Shown here piece after piece: positions 1 to 4,498 of a stretch of 7,500 bases of DNA. The stretch covers positions 1 to 7,500 of the forward strand of contig JAFOMV010000254.1 of assembly GCA_017418765.1 (NCBI GenBank), in the 5' to 3' direction. The stretch comes from Ruminococcus sp. GTDB lineage: Bacteria > Bacillota_A > Clostridia > Oscillospirales > Ruminococcaceae. The notes under the pieces are model-generated. The model was not told the origin of the DNA and did not search any database. It saw nothing but the letters and a program-made list of their open reading frames with translations. How positions within the stretch are numbered: the stretch's first letter is position 1; each line of letters starts with the position of its first letter. A program made the position numbers and the translations under genes.

Positions 1-56
1 CCAATCTCATCTGACAGCTTTAATGCTTCTTCTTTGAATTCTTTACTGTACTTCAT
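1..56 (-). CDS. IS3-family transposase OrfA, N-terminal part (cut by window edge)
   Basis: Reading leftward from an ATG at 56-54, the first 19 codons give MKYSKEFKEEALKLSDEIG before the window ends. This N-terminus (M-x-Y-S-x-E-F-K-E-E-A-L-x-L) is typical of IS3/IS911-type OrfA proteins, which carry a helix-turn-helix that binds the element's ends and are joined to the OrfB integrase by programmed frameshifting. Only the start of the first helix is visible; the recognition helix, OrfB and the far end lie outside. A purine-rich GGAAAGGG sequence sits about 10 bases before the ATG and could serve as ribosome-binding site. The family call rests on a short stretch but a characteristic one. Whether the copy is intact cannot be judged. 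Confidence 0.75.
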   Translation of the reverse strand, partial: MKYSKEFKEEALKLSDEI

Positions 57-90
57 AGTCGTTTTCCCTTTCCGGTTTTGTTATTTATAT

Positions 91-118
91 TCTACCAGAT
101 TTTGGGGTGTTTGTCGAC
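91..118 (-). mobile_element. Probable terminal end of the IS3-family element
   Basis: On the leftward strand this stretch starts GTCGACAAACACCCCAAAA and lies about 35-60 bases before the OrfA start codon. That is the usual distance between an IS3-family left terminal repeat and its transposase. The ACCCCAAAA core resembles IS150-group ends (TG, about five bases, ACCCC, A-run). The opposite end is outside the window, so the exact boundary and any target-site duplication cannot be determined, and no clear TG start is visible. The boundary is an inference. Confidence 0.4.
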
Positions 119-189
119 TGCTCTTTCAGTATAACACTTCATATTCAGTTTTATCAAGCGACTTTCATCGCTTCGTTAAATGTCCCTTT

Positions 190-203
190 GGACTCACCCT
201 TTC
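190..203 (-). repeat. Motif copy 1 of 5 (GAAAGGGTGAGTCC on the RNA strand)
   Basis: It matches the 13-base consensus GAAAGGTGAGTCC with one extra G in the run. Unlike the other copies it is followed on the RNA strand by AAAGGGAC, which could fold back on GTCC, rather than by an ATGAGA-like sequence. It is the copy nearest the insertion sequence. Confidence 0.6.
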
Positions 204-360
204 AGATTTAGAATTCGAGAAGATACATATTCCTTTTCATAGTATCAACTTCCTTTATTATGTAAAAGCAGCATCAACAATGTCGATTTTATTGCATTTC
301 GATCATAGCTGCTATCTTTACATTATTAAAGCATAGCATAGAATAATCTGATTTCTCATG

Positions 361-373
361 GGACTCACCTTTC
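361..373 (-). repeat. Motif copy 2 of 5 (exact GAAAGGTGAGTCC)
   Basis: This is an exact copy. On the RNA strand it is preceded about 12 bases upstream by a GTTTC/GAAAC hairpin with a five-base loop, and followed by CATGAGA. Confidence 0.7.
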
Positions 374-486
374 GCCGAAGATTTGTTTCATTTTGAAACT
401 ATTTCTGCATTCCGCCTGCATATTCCGCCAGGCTTATTACAGTTATTCAATGCTGAAACACAGCTAAAAGTACTTAACGTCTCATC

Positions 487-499
487 GGACTCACCTTTC
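487..499 (-). repeat. Motif copy 3 of 5 (exact GAAAGGTGAGTCC)
   Basis: This is an exact copy, with flanks like those of copy 2: a GTTTC/GAAAC hairpin of the same stem but a different loop lies just upstream on the RNA strand, and GATGAGA follows. A kept stem with a changed loop is what an RNA hairpin would show. Confidence 0.7.
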
Positions 500-557
500 A
501 AGATTATTTTGTTTCTTATAGAAACGTTCAGATTAAAATGCAAATTAAATTCTCATT

Positions 558-571
558 GGACTCAACCTTTA
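558..571 (-). repeat. Motif copy 4 of 5 (TAAAGGTTGAGTCC)
   Basis: It differs from the consensus by one inserted T and a changed first base. It is followed on the RNA strand by AATGAGA, as in copies 2 and 3. It lies 71 bases from copy 3. Confidence 0.6.
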
Positions 572-818
572 CATAGTTATTTATTCGATATATCTAAAGA
601 CAAATTGTCGGAGTTTCAGATAATCCTGTATCTTGAATTGACTTTAGACATGAAGCCGTTTAACATATTCAGCATTACGTCAGCTTTATAATTGAATTAA
701 TAACCCTTTTTATATTCAATCAACGGAACAAGCACGAAGCCTATATTCCCACTTTATTCAACTCAATCACTCAGCAAGTCCGCCGGCTTCACGCTGCTGA
801 CTTGAATTTTCTTCCATC

Positions 819-835
819 GGACCCACTCACCTTTC
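819..835 (-). repeat. Motif copy 5 of 5 (interrupted: GAAAGGTGAGTGGGTCC)
   Basis: It carries the whole consensus with a four-base insertion (GTGG) between GAAAGGTGA and GTCC, followed by GATGGAA. It is the copy closest to the promoter, and a TGAGG/CCTCA hairpin (855-869) lies about 20 bases upstream on the RNA strand. Confidence 0.55.
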
Positions 836-930
836 CGCTTGTTATAATTTACATTGAGGTTATTCCTCAGACCAAGTAAACCAAGCTTACGAAGTTTACC
901 ATTTTTGGTTTCTTCGTTTTCCTTGATTAT

Positions 931-959
931 ATATTACCACAACTTTTGGTAAATGTCAA
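931..959 (-). promoter_or_regulatory. Strong sigma-A-type promoter for the candidate ncRNA
   Basis: On the leftward strand a perfect -35 TTGACA (959-954) is followed by a 17-base spacer and a -10 TAATAT (936-931), so transcription should start near 924. No reading frame with a ribosome-binding site follows, which points to an RNA product. Upstream of it, CTTTGA/TCAAAG (974-979 and 987-992) forms an inverted repeat that could bind a regulator. Confidence 0.75.
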
Positions 960-1072
960 TAGTATTCTATCAACTTTGATAATAATTCAAAGCATTTTGT
1001 TGTATGATACAATTTTATACCACTTCTTATGTTCATTTTGAACAATAGGCGTCACATTTTCTTTTATGCAAC

Positions 1073-1110
1073 AAAAAAGCAAGCCGTTAAATACAGATAA
1101 ACGGCTTGCT
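1073..1110 (-). terminator. Rho-independent terminator of uppP
   Basis: An 11-bp perfect stem (1100-1110 with 1078-1088, AGCAAGCCGTT/AACGGCTTGCT) with an 11-base loop is followed on the leftward strand by six T residues. It lies about 35 bases beyond the uppP stop codon and separates uppP from the ncRNA promoter. Confidence 0.92.
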
Positions 1111-1144
1111 CTGTTAATATTAGAGTGTATCAGTATGCGGCTGT

Positions 1145-1996
1145 TCACTTTTTGACGAATCCAAAATAGAGAAGCACAAGTATACCGAGAACTATTCTGT
1201 ACCATCCGAATGCCTTGAAATCATGCTTTTTGATGTAATCCATAAGGAACTTGATAACGAATACGGATACTAAAAATGCAATGATCATGCCTGTCAGGAG
1301 TATGAAAAGTTCACTTCCCGTAAAATCATGGTATTTGCAGAGTTTGAGCAGACTTGCGCCGAACATTACAGGTATTGCAAGGAAGAAGGTGAACTCAGCT
1401 GCAACAGTTCTTGAAATGCCGATAAGCAGTGCTCCGACTATAGTTGCACCTGAACGGGATGTGCCGGGGAAAAGCGCTGCTATCAGCTGAAACATTCCTA
1501 TTATCAGGGCTGATCTGTATGTAAGCTGATCCAGAGTTGTTACCTTTGGCTTTTTGCCTTTGTTCCAGTTTTCTACCACTATGAATGCGATACCGAAGAC
1601 TATAAGTGCAATGGCAACTACCCAGGGATTATAGAAATGCTCATCTACCCAGTCATCCAAAGCAAGTCCGATAACTGCGGCAGGAAGACAGGCCACGATG
1701 ACTTTGAACCACATTGAAAATACATCGGTCCTGACCATTTTTCCGAATGGAGTATTATTCAGCGGATGCTGATTCCCCTCTTTGCCGAAGGGCCATAGCT
1801 TTTTCCAGAAAATGAGCACTACAGCGAGGATAGCACCAAGCTGTATCACAACATCGAACATTTCAATGAAATCATCCGATTTTTTCAGCTGAAGAAATTC
1901 GTTTACCAGAATGAGATGACCTGTAGAACTTACAGGCAGCCATTCTGTAATACCTTCTACGATACCGAGAATGACAGCTTTTATGAATTCTGACAT
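1145..1996 (-). CDS. uppP: Undecaprenyl-diphosphate phosphatase (UppP/BacA)
   Basis: This integral membrane enzyme removes a phosphate from undecaprenyl diphosphate, regenerating the lipid carrier for peptidoglycan and other envelope polymers; family members are known for bacitracin resistance. The 283-residue protein shows both family signatures: E14-G-I-T-E18-W-L-P-V-S-S24-T-G-H27 near the N-terminus and P-G-T-S-R181-S-G near residues 177-183, holding the catalytic Glu, Ser, His and Arg residues. Multiple hydrophobic segments run through the rest. Length is near the E. coli protein (273). I start at the ATG at 1996 because AAAGGAAA (2013-2006) lies at a workable distance; the in-frame TTG at 2020 would put that site inside the gene. 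It follows the Crp/Fnr-type gene by 66 bp but has its own promoter and terminator, so it is probably expressed constitutively with some read-through from upstream. Confidence 0.95.
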   Translation of the reverse strand: MSEFIKAVILGIVEGITEWLPVSSTGHLILVNEFLQLKKSDDFIEMFDVVIQLGAILAVVLIFWKKLWPFGKEGNQHPLNNTPFGKMVRTDVFSMWFKVIVACLPAAVIGLALDDWVDEHFYNPWVVAIALIVFGIAFIVVENWNKGKKPKVTTLDQLTYRSALIIGMFQLIAALFPGTSRSGATIVGALLIGISRTVAAEFTFFLAIPVMFGASLLKLCKYHDFTGSELFILLTGMIIAFLVSVFVIKFLMDYIKKHDFKAFGWYRIVLGILVLLYFGFVKK

Positions 1997-2037
1997 ATTT
2001 GATTGTTTCCTTTCTTTCAATAAAATTTACAGAACAA

Positions 2038-2066
2038 ATTATAGCATAATTTAAACTATGTGTCAA
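2038..2066 (-). promoter_or_regulatory. Perfect consensus promoter for uppP
   Basis: On the leftward strand TTGACA (2066-2061), a 17-base spacer and TATAAT (2043-2038) give an exact sigma-A consensus, with start site expected near 2031. The -35 box contains the TGA stop codon of the upstream regulator gene, so the promoter begins inside the end of that gene. Confidence 0.85.
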
Positions 2067-2731
2067 TCGTCAATATCACTATTTCTTAGTATCCTGAACT
2101 TTCTTTTTGATATATCGATAATCCCGTCTTTTTTCAGTTTGGTTATAACTCTCTGAAGTGCGCTTCTGTTCACGCAGAGATAGTCCGAAAGGGCTGTAGT
2201 AGTAAACGGTATCTGCGGAGTTTTGCCTGCAGGCGTTTTCTCCTCGATGATACTAAGGCAGCTTATCAGCTTTTCCTCTATGGTGCGCTGACTGAGCACC
2301 TCTATCCTTTCTGTCAGGGCTATGGCTTTTTCCGACATTAGCCCCAGCAGATTCTCCACGACCATCGAATGGCAGCTGCAAGCGTTTTCACAGCGCTTGG
2401 TTATCTCGCTTCTCCTGAGAAACATGATCTTGCAGTCAGTCTCCGAAACTATCTCAATATGATTTCTCGGCGAGGTGCTGAACGTAAAGAATACACCGAA
2501 TATCCCCTGTTCCCCCAGCGATTCTATTATAGTACGCACTCCGTTGATATCATATCTTTCCATAACTGCACGGCCGCTGAGTATTATCCCGACTTTATCG
2601 CTGCTTTCAGAAAAATCGATTATCCTGCTGCCCGCTTTGTACTGCTTAATCTCAGGCGAGAAGCAGCTCATCATCCTCTGACAGTCGGCAGGATCAACAC
2701 CTTTAAATAATATGTTATTCTCAGGTAACAT
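2063..2731 (-). CDS. Crp/Fnr-family transcriptional regulator
   Basis: The 222-residue protein has the Crp/Fnr layout: an N-terminal cyclic-nucleotide-binding-type beta-barrel (about 20-110, with V-G-I-I-L-S-G-R-A and the turn around G-I-F-G-V), a long dimerisation helix (about 118-160) and a C-terminal winged helix-turn-helix (about 175-215, recognition helix near N188-R-S-A-L-Q-R-V-I). Eight cysteines are present, including C114-E-N-A-C118-S-C120-H, a pattern common in clostridial members. I see no Fnr-type four-cysteine arrangement that would prove an iron-sulfur cluster, and the ligand is unknown. GGAGG (2743-2739) seven bases before the ATG fixes the start. The gene is divergent from redox genes and has a palindrome in its leader, so it probably regulates both itself and them. 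uppP lies 66 bp downstream with no terminator between. Confidence 0.9.
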   Translation of the reverse strand: MLPENNILFKGVDPADCQRMMSCFSPEIKQYKAGSRIIDFSESSDKVGIILSGRAVMERYDINGVRTIIESLGEQGIFGVFFTFSTSPRNHIEIVSETDCKIMFLRRSEITKRCENACSCHSMVVENLLGLMSEKAIALTERIEVLSQRTIEEKLISCLSIIEEKTPAGKTPQIPFTTTALSDYLCVNRSALQRVITKLKKDGIIDISKRKFRILRNSDIDD

Positions 2732-2745
2732 AAAAATACCTCCGA

Positions 2746-2761
2746 TGTTGCATATGCAACA
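2746..2761. promoter_or_regulatory. 16-bp perfect palindrome, probable Crp/Fnr-type operator
   Basis: TGTTGCATATGCAACA is perfectly self-complementary. Its two-fold symmetry and length fit Crp/Fnr-family sites, although the half-site differs from E. coli Crp (TGTGA) and Fnr (TTGAT). Its centre (2753.5) is about 41.5 bp upstream of the predicted rightward start (about 2795), the classic class II activator position. It also lies within the predicted leader of the regulator's own transcript, just before its GGAGG. Confidence 0.7.
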
Positions 2762-2788
2762 GATTTTTTGTTTATTTTATGATACAAT
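2760..2788 (+). promoter_or_regulatory. Predicted activator-dependent promoter for the nrdD-like / rubrerythrin genes
   Basis: A -10 TACAAT (2783-2788) has no recognisable -35 at 17 bp (2760-2765 reads CAGATT). A palindromic operator lies directly upstream. A missing -35 together with a site at about -41.5 is the usual layout of a class II activated promoter. The predicted leader is about 40 bases, ending in GGAGG at 2822-2826. Confidence 0.5.
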
Positions 2789-2807
2789 ATATTCAGACGA
2801 AAGTCAA
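2779..2807 (-). promoter_or_regulatory. Promoter of the Crp/Fnr-type regulator
   Basis: On the leftward strand TTGACT (2807-2802), a 17-base spacer and TATCAT (2784-2779) form a good sigma-A promoter with a start near 2772. Its -10 overlaps the -10 of the divergent rightward promoter, so the two probably compete for polymerase. The palindrome then falls at about +11 to +26 of this transcript, where a bound protein would block elongation. Confidence 0.65.
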
Positions 2808-2834
2808 GAGCTATTTGTACAGGAGGTATTTGAA

Positions 2835-3101
2835 ATGAATGTCAATGTTATCGGTGAGCAGCTCTCTCAGGACGAGATCAACGCTTACATAGATTACGGC
2901 AAAAAGAAGTACAGCGACAGAGTGATAAACAGAATGACTATCAAGACAGACGGCGATTTTGTAGATCTTGAGTATGACTTTGAACCTGACGTTCCTTTCG
3001 ACAGGATAAGAAGGATCACAGGCTACCTCGTTGGTACACTTGATCGCTTTAACAACGGCAAGCGTGCTGAGGAGCACGACAGAGTTAAGCACAGCGTCTG
3101 A
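2835..3101 (+). CDS. Small NrdD-tail-like protein (class III ribonucleotide reductase C-terminal-like)
   Basis: The 88-residue protein starts at an ATG preceded by GGAGG (2822-2826); an upstream in-frame extension from 2712 has no ribosome-binding site and crosses the promoter. The C-terminal part (about residues 57-86, F-D-R-I-R-R-I-T-G-Y-L-V-G-T-L-D-R-F-N then K-R-A-E-E-H-D-R-V) resembles the end of the anaerobic ribonucleotide reductase NrdD (R-x-x-G-Y-L..W-N-x-G-K..E-x-x-D-R). Small proteins like this in Clostridia are often labelled as anaerobic ribonucleoside-triphosphate reductase. It lacks cysteines and the glycyl-radical region, so it cannot be a reductase on its own; a regulatory or accessory role is possible but unproven. 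It is first in a probable two-gene unit with rubrerythrin. Confidence 0.7.
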   Translation: MNVNVIGEQLSQDEINAYIDYGKKKYSDRVINRMTIKTDGDFVDLEYDFEPDVPFDRIRRITGYLVGTLDRFNNGKRAEEHDRVKHSV

Positions 3102-3111
3102 TCGCAGCTTT

Positions 3112-3129
3112 CCCGTAAATTATTGCGGG
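3112..3129 (+). other. Intercistronic hairpin between the nrdD-like gene and rubrerythrin
   Basis: CCCGTAA (3112-3118) pairs with TTGCGGG (3123-3129) around a four-base loop. One pair is a G-T wobble. The following bases are TTGGAATAAAT, with no T-run, so it is not a canonical terminator. It could act as a processing site or mRNA stabiliser that sets different levels of the two products. Confidence 0.45.
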
Positions 3130-3165
3130 TTGGAATAAATCAACTATATATGGAGGTATTTTATC

Positions 3166-3717
3166 ATGAAAACTTATGTATGTCCTATCTGCGGATACGT
3201 TCACGAAGGAGAAGAACCACCTGAGAAATGTCCTCAGTGCGGAGTTCCCGGCTCTAAGTTTATTGTAAAGGAATCAAGCGATAATCTTGTATTTGCCTGC
3301 GAGCACGAACTTGGTGTTGCTAAGGCTGTAACAGATCCTGAGATCATAGAAGGACTCCGTTCAAACTTTACAGGTGAATGTACTGAGGTAGGTATGTATC
3401 TTGCAATGGCAAGAGTTGCTTACAGAGAAGGTTATGCTGAGATCGGCGCTTACTGGGAAAAGGCTGCTTTTGAGGAAGCAGAGCACGCTGCTAAGTTTGC
3501 AGAGCTTCTCGGTGAAGTTCTTTCAGATTCTACAAAGGAAAATCTTGAAAAGAGAGTTGCCGCTGAGCACGGTGCTACTGAAGGCAAGCTGAAGCTCGCT
3601 AAGAGAGCTAAGGAGCTCAATCTCGATGCTATCCACGATACAGTTCACGAAATGGCTAAGGACGAAGCTCGTCATGGCAAGGCTTTCGAGGGACTTCTCA
3701 AGAGATACTTTGGCTGA
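3166..3717 (+). CDS. Reverse rubrerythrin (rubredoxin domain first, ferritin-like domain second)
   Basis: This cytoplasmic non-haem iron protein reduces hydrogen peroxide, and in clostridial relatives oxygen, using electrons passed from NAD(P)H through redox partners. Residues 1-35 form a rubredoxin-like iron site with C6-P-I-C9-G-Y and C22-P-Q-C25-G. Residues about 45-183 form a ferritin-like four-helix diiron domain with E71/E74, E104-A-E-H107 and E167-A-R-H170 as likely ligands. The rubredoxin domain lies at the N-terminus, opposite to classical rubrerythrin, which marks the 'reverse' type known from Clostridium. Length (183) is normal. GGAGG at 3152-3156 sets the start. The 64-bp gap from the nrdD-like gene holds no workable promoter, so the two are probably co-transcribed, plausibly under the divergent Crp/Fnr-type regulator. 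A terminator follows at once. Confidence 0.93.
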   Translation: MKTYVCPICGYVHEGEEPPEKCPQCGVPGSKFIVKESSDNLVFACEHELGVAKAVTDPEIIEGLRSNFTGECTEVGMYLAMARVAYREGYAEIGAYWEKAAFEEAEHAAKFAELLGEVLSDSTKENLEKRVAAEHGATEGKLKLAKRAKELNLDAIHDTVHEMAKDEARHGKAFEGLLKRYFG

Positions 3718-3730
3718 TACTTATGATAAC

Positions 3731-3773
3731 AACAGCGTATAAGGCTTATTACGGCTTTATACGCTGTTTTTTT
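3731..3773 (+). terminator. Rho-independent terminator after rubrerythrin
   Basis: An 11-bp stem, AACAGCGTATA (3731-3741) with TATACGCTGTT (3758-3768), is extended by further pairs near the loop and followed by a run of seven T residues. It lies between convergent genes, but on the other strand the tail is not T-rich, so it should act mainly rightward. Confidence 0.93.
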
Positions 3774-3777
3774 ATTC

Positions 3778-4140
3778 TCATTGATCGTACGGCAGATTCA
3801 GCCTGACCCATTCCGAAACTGCACTTATGAATATTGCGTTTGATGGTGTATCTTTATCATTACAGATGATATTTCCGAATACCTCAGCAGAACGTGCAGA
3901 ATTATGATGTGACCATCCTGTTGAGATGGCATGGCGTATCGCTCTTTCGACTGACGCTGAGCTCGTACCGTATTTTTCAGCGATCTTAGGGTAAAGGTCC
4001 TTTGATAAGTAAAGATTCGATATTTTCAGGTCCTTGCATATTTTTATGGCTTCAATGATGTAGATATAGCCTTTGACACTTGTGGATATGCCAAGATCAA
4101 TGATCAGTCTGACTATCTTTTTCTCTGTTTTTATATCCAT
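3778..4140 (-). CDS. Stand-alone Spo0A C-terminal DNA-binding domain protein
   Basis: The 120-residue protein matches the Spo0A C-terminal (sigma-A-activating, DNA-binding) domain over nearly its whole length: L-G-I-S-T-S-V-K-G-Y-I-Y-I-x-E-A-I near residues 16-33, L-Y-P-K-I-A-E-K-Y near 49-57, then the recognition helix S-V-E-R-A-I-R-H-A-I-S-T-G-W, and F-I-S-A-V-S-E-W-V-R at the end. In Spo0A these residues contact 0A boxes. No phospho-acceptor receiver domain is present (Spo0A is about 265 residues), and no room for one exists upstream. AAGGAG sits nine bases before the ATG at 4140; an ATG at 4149 directly abuts AAGGAG and is unlikely. Its activity may therefore not depend on phosphorylation. 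A 0A box in its promoter suggests autoregulation. Confidence 0.88.
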   Translation of the reverse strand: MDIKTEKKIVRLIIDLGISTSVKGYIYIIEAIKICKDLKISNLYLSKDLYPKIAEKYGTSSASVERAIRHAISTGWSHHNSARSAEVFGNIICNDKDTPSNAIFISAVSEWVRLNLPYDQ

Positions 4141-4192
4141 AACACGCATCTCCTTGCATAAAAAATGTTTCTTTGATTATCCTACCTTACAA

Positions 4193-4221
4193 ATTATACC
4201 ATATTTCAATAGTATTCGACA
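4193..4221 (-). promoter_or_regulatory. Promoter of the Spo0A-like gene with a 0A box at the -35 position
   Basis: On the leftward strand a perfect TATAAT (4198-4193) lies 17 bases after TGTCGA (4221-4216), and TGTCGAA (4221-4215) is the classic Spo0A box. A start near 4186 gives a leader of about 46 bases. A near-match, TGTCGAG, lies on the opposite strand at 4253-4259, 38 bp further upstream. In B. subtilis, boxes overlapping a poor -35 occur at Spo0A-activated promoters. Confidence 0.65.
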
Positions 4222-4338
4222 CACACATTTTTTGTATTATTTTGGCGGATGTTGTCGAGGCAGATTGAAAAATGTCATAAAAAGTCGATTACAGTAATAT
4301 GTAAACAAAATTAAATAATACAAAAACTAAAAATATTA

Positions 4339-4367
4339 TTGAAATTCGTATCAAGTCATGATATAAT
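4339..4367 (+). promoter_or_regulatory. Promoter of the dockerin enzyme gene
   Basis: TTGAAA (4339-4344), a 17-base spacer and TATAAT (4362-4367) give a strong sigma-A promoter with a start near 4374, so the mRNA leader is about 125 bases. The rest of the 358-bp gap between the Spo0A-like gene and this one is AT-rich and holds no gene. Confidence 0.75.
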
Positions 4368-4392
4368 ATGAACAAAAGACGATTAAATATGT

Positions 4393-4471
4393 GGAGCAAT
4401 ACCATAAGCCAACATCCCACAAGATACTCATCCCCTTTTTTCAGCAATGCTGTGTATGTGCGGTATTCTCC
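4393..4471 (+). promoter_or_regulatory. Structured 5' leader of the dockerin enzyme mRNA
   Basis: GGAG-c-AATACC (4393-4403) pairs with GGTATT-CTCC (4462-4471), ten base pairs with one bulged C, closing a domain of about 79 bases. Inside it CAGC/GCTG (4442-4452) forms a hairpin, and the stretches around 4420-4429 and 4453-4460 are partly complementary. The GGAG ribosome-binding site (4485-4488) lies 13 bases past the closing stem. I do not recognise a known riboswitch. Confidence 0.4.
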
Positions 4472-4498
4472 CAAATACTAAAAAGGAGTCGATCTATT

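Larger units (their letters stand above)
150..924 (-). ncRNA. Candidate large structured non-coding RNA (unknown family)
   Basis: About 775 bases follow a near-perfect leftward promoter (931-959) and contain no convincing reading frame on either strand, but many inverted repeats. Stems seen directly: 889-894 with 912-917 enclosing ACCA/TGGT; 878-884 with 905-911 (alternative to the first); 855-859/865-869; 756-761/802-807 continuing as 771-776/795-800; 691-697/714-720; 593-599/642-648 enclosing 618-622/629-633; GTTTC/GAAAC hairpins after two of the motif copies (at about 385-399 and 511-525); GCCTG/CAGGC at about 414-433; a long stem joining about 258-276 to 306-327; and 156-161/168-173. Five copies of GAAAGGTGAGTCC (RNA sense) are spread along it. 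The 5' end is set by the promoter. The 3' end is uncertain because no hairpin plus U-run is visible before the insertion sequence. By size and complexity it recalls the large ornate RNAs ROOL, GOLLD and OLE, but I cannot assign it to any of them. Confidence 0.6.

Noticed and set aside
34..336. 100-codon rightward open frame
   Set aside because: It starts over the IS transposase start, has no ribosome-binding site, is rich in Phe/Tyr/Ser as expected from AT-rich noise, and lies antisense to the predicted RNA.
481..499. Hammerhead ribozyme core (GATGAG plus GAAA on the RNA strand)
   Set aside because: The required CTGATGA is CCGATGA, and the order and spacing of GAAA and the flanking stems do not fit any hammerhead type.
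383..691. 102-codon rightward open frame in the RNA region
   Set aside because: It has no ribosome-binding site, no recognisable domain, and runs across the stems and motif copies of the opposite-strand RNA candidate.
190..835. CRISPR array
   Set aside because: The repeats are only 13 bases, vary by insertions, and are separated by 57-250 bases; no cas genes are present.
1997..2020. TTG start giving an eight-residue longer UppP
   Set aside because: The AAAGGAAA ribosome-binding site would fall inside the gene, whereas it is correctly placed for the ATG at 1996.
2712..2834. N-terminal extension of the nrdD-like protein
   Set aside because: The extension crosses the palindrome and both promoters and has no ribosome-binding site; GGAGG at 2822-2826 clearly serves the ATG at 2835.
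2811..3092. 93-codon leftward frame
   Set aside because: Antisense shadow of the nrdD-like gene, without a ribosome-binding site or domain.
3123..3150. Separate promoter for rubrerythrin (TTGCGG-16-TATATA)
   Set aside because: Transcription would start at or after the GGAGG, removing the ribosome-binding site.
4289..4474. 61-codon leftward hydrophobic frame, possible small membrane protein
   Set aside because: It has no ribosome-binding site upstream of its ATG, and it is antisense to the promoter and leader of the dockerin gene; AT-rich sequence alone yields such hydrophobic frames.
4391..4498. 36-codon upstream extension of the dockerin enzyme from a GTG
   Set aside because: It would bury the signal peptide and has no ribosome-binding site; the ATG at 4499 has GGAG and a proper signal peptide.
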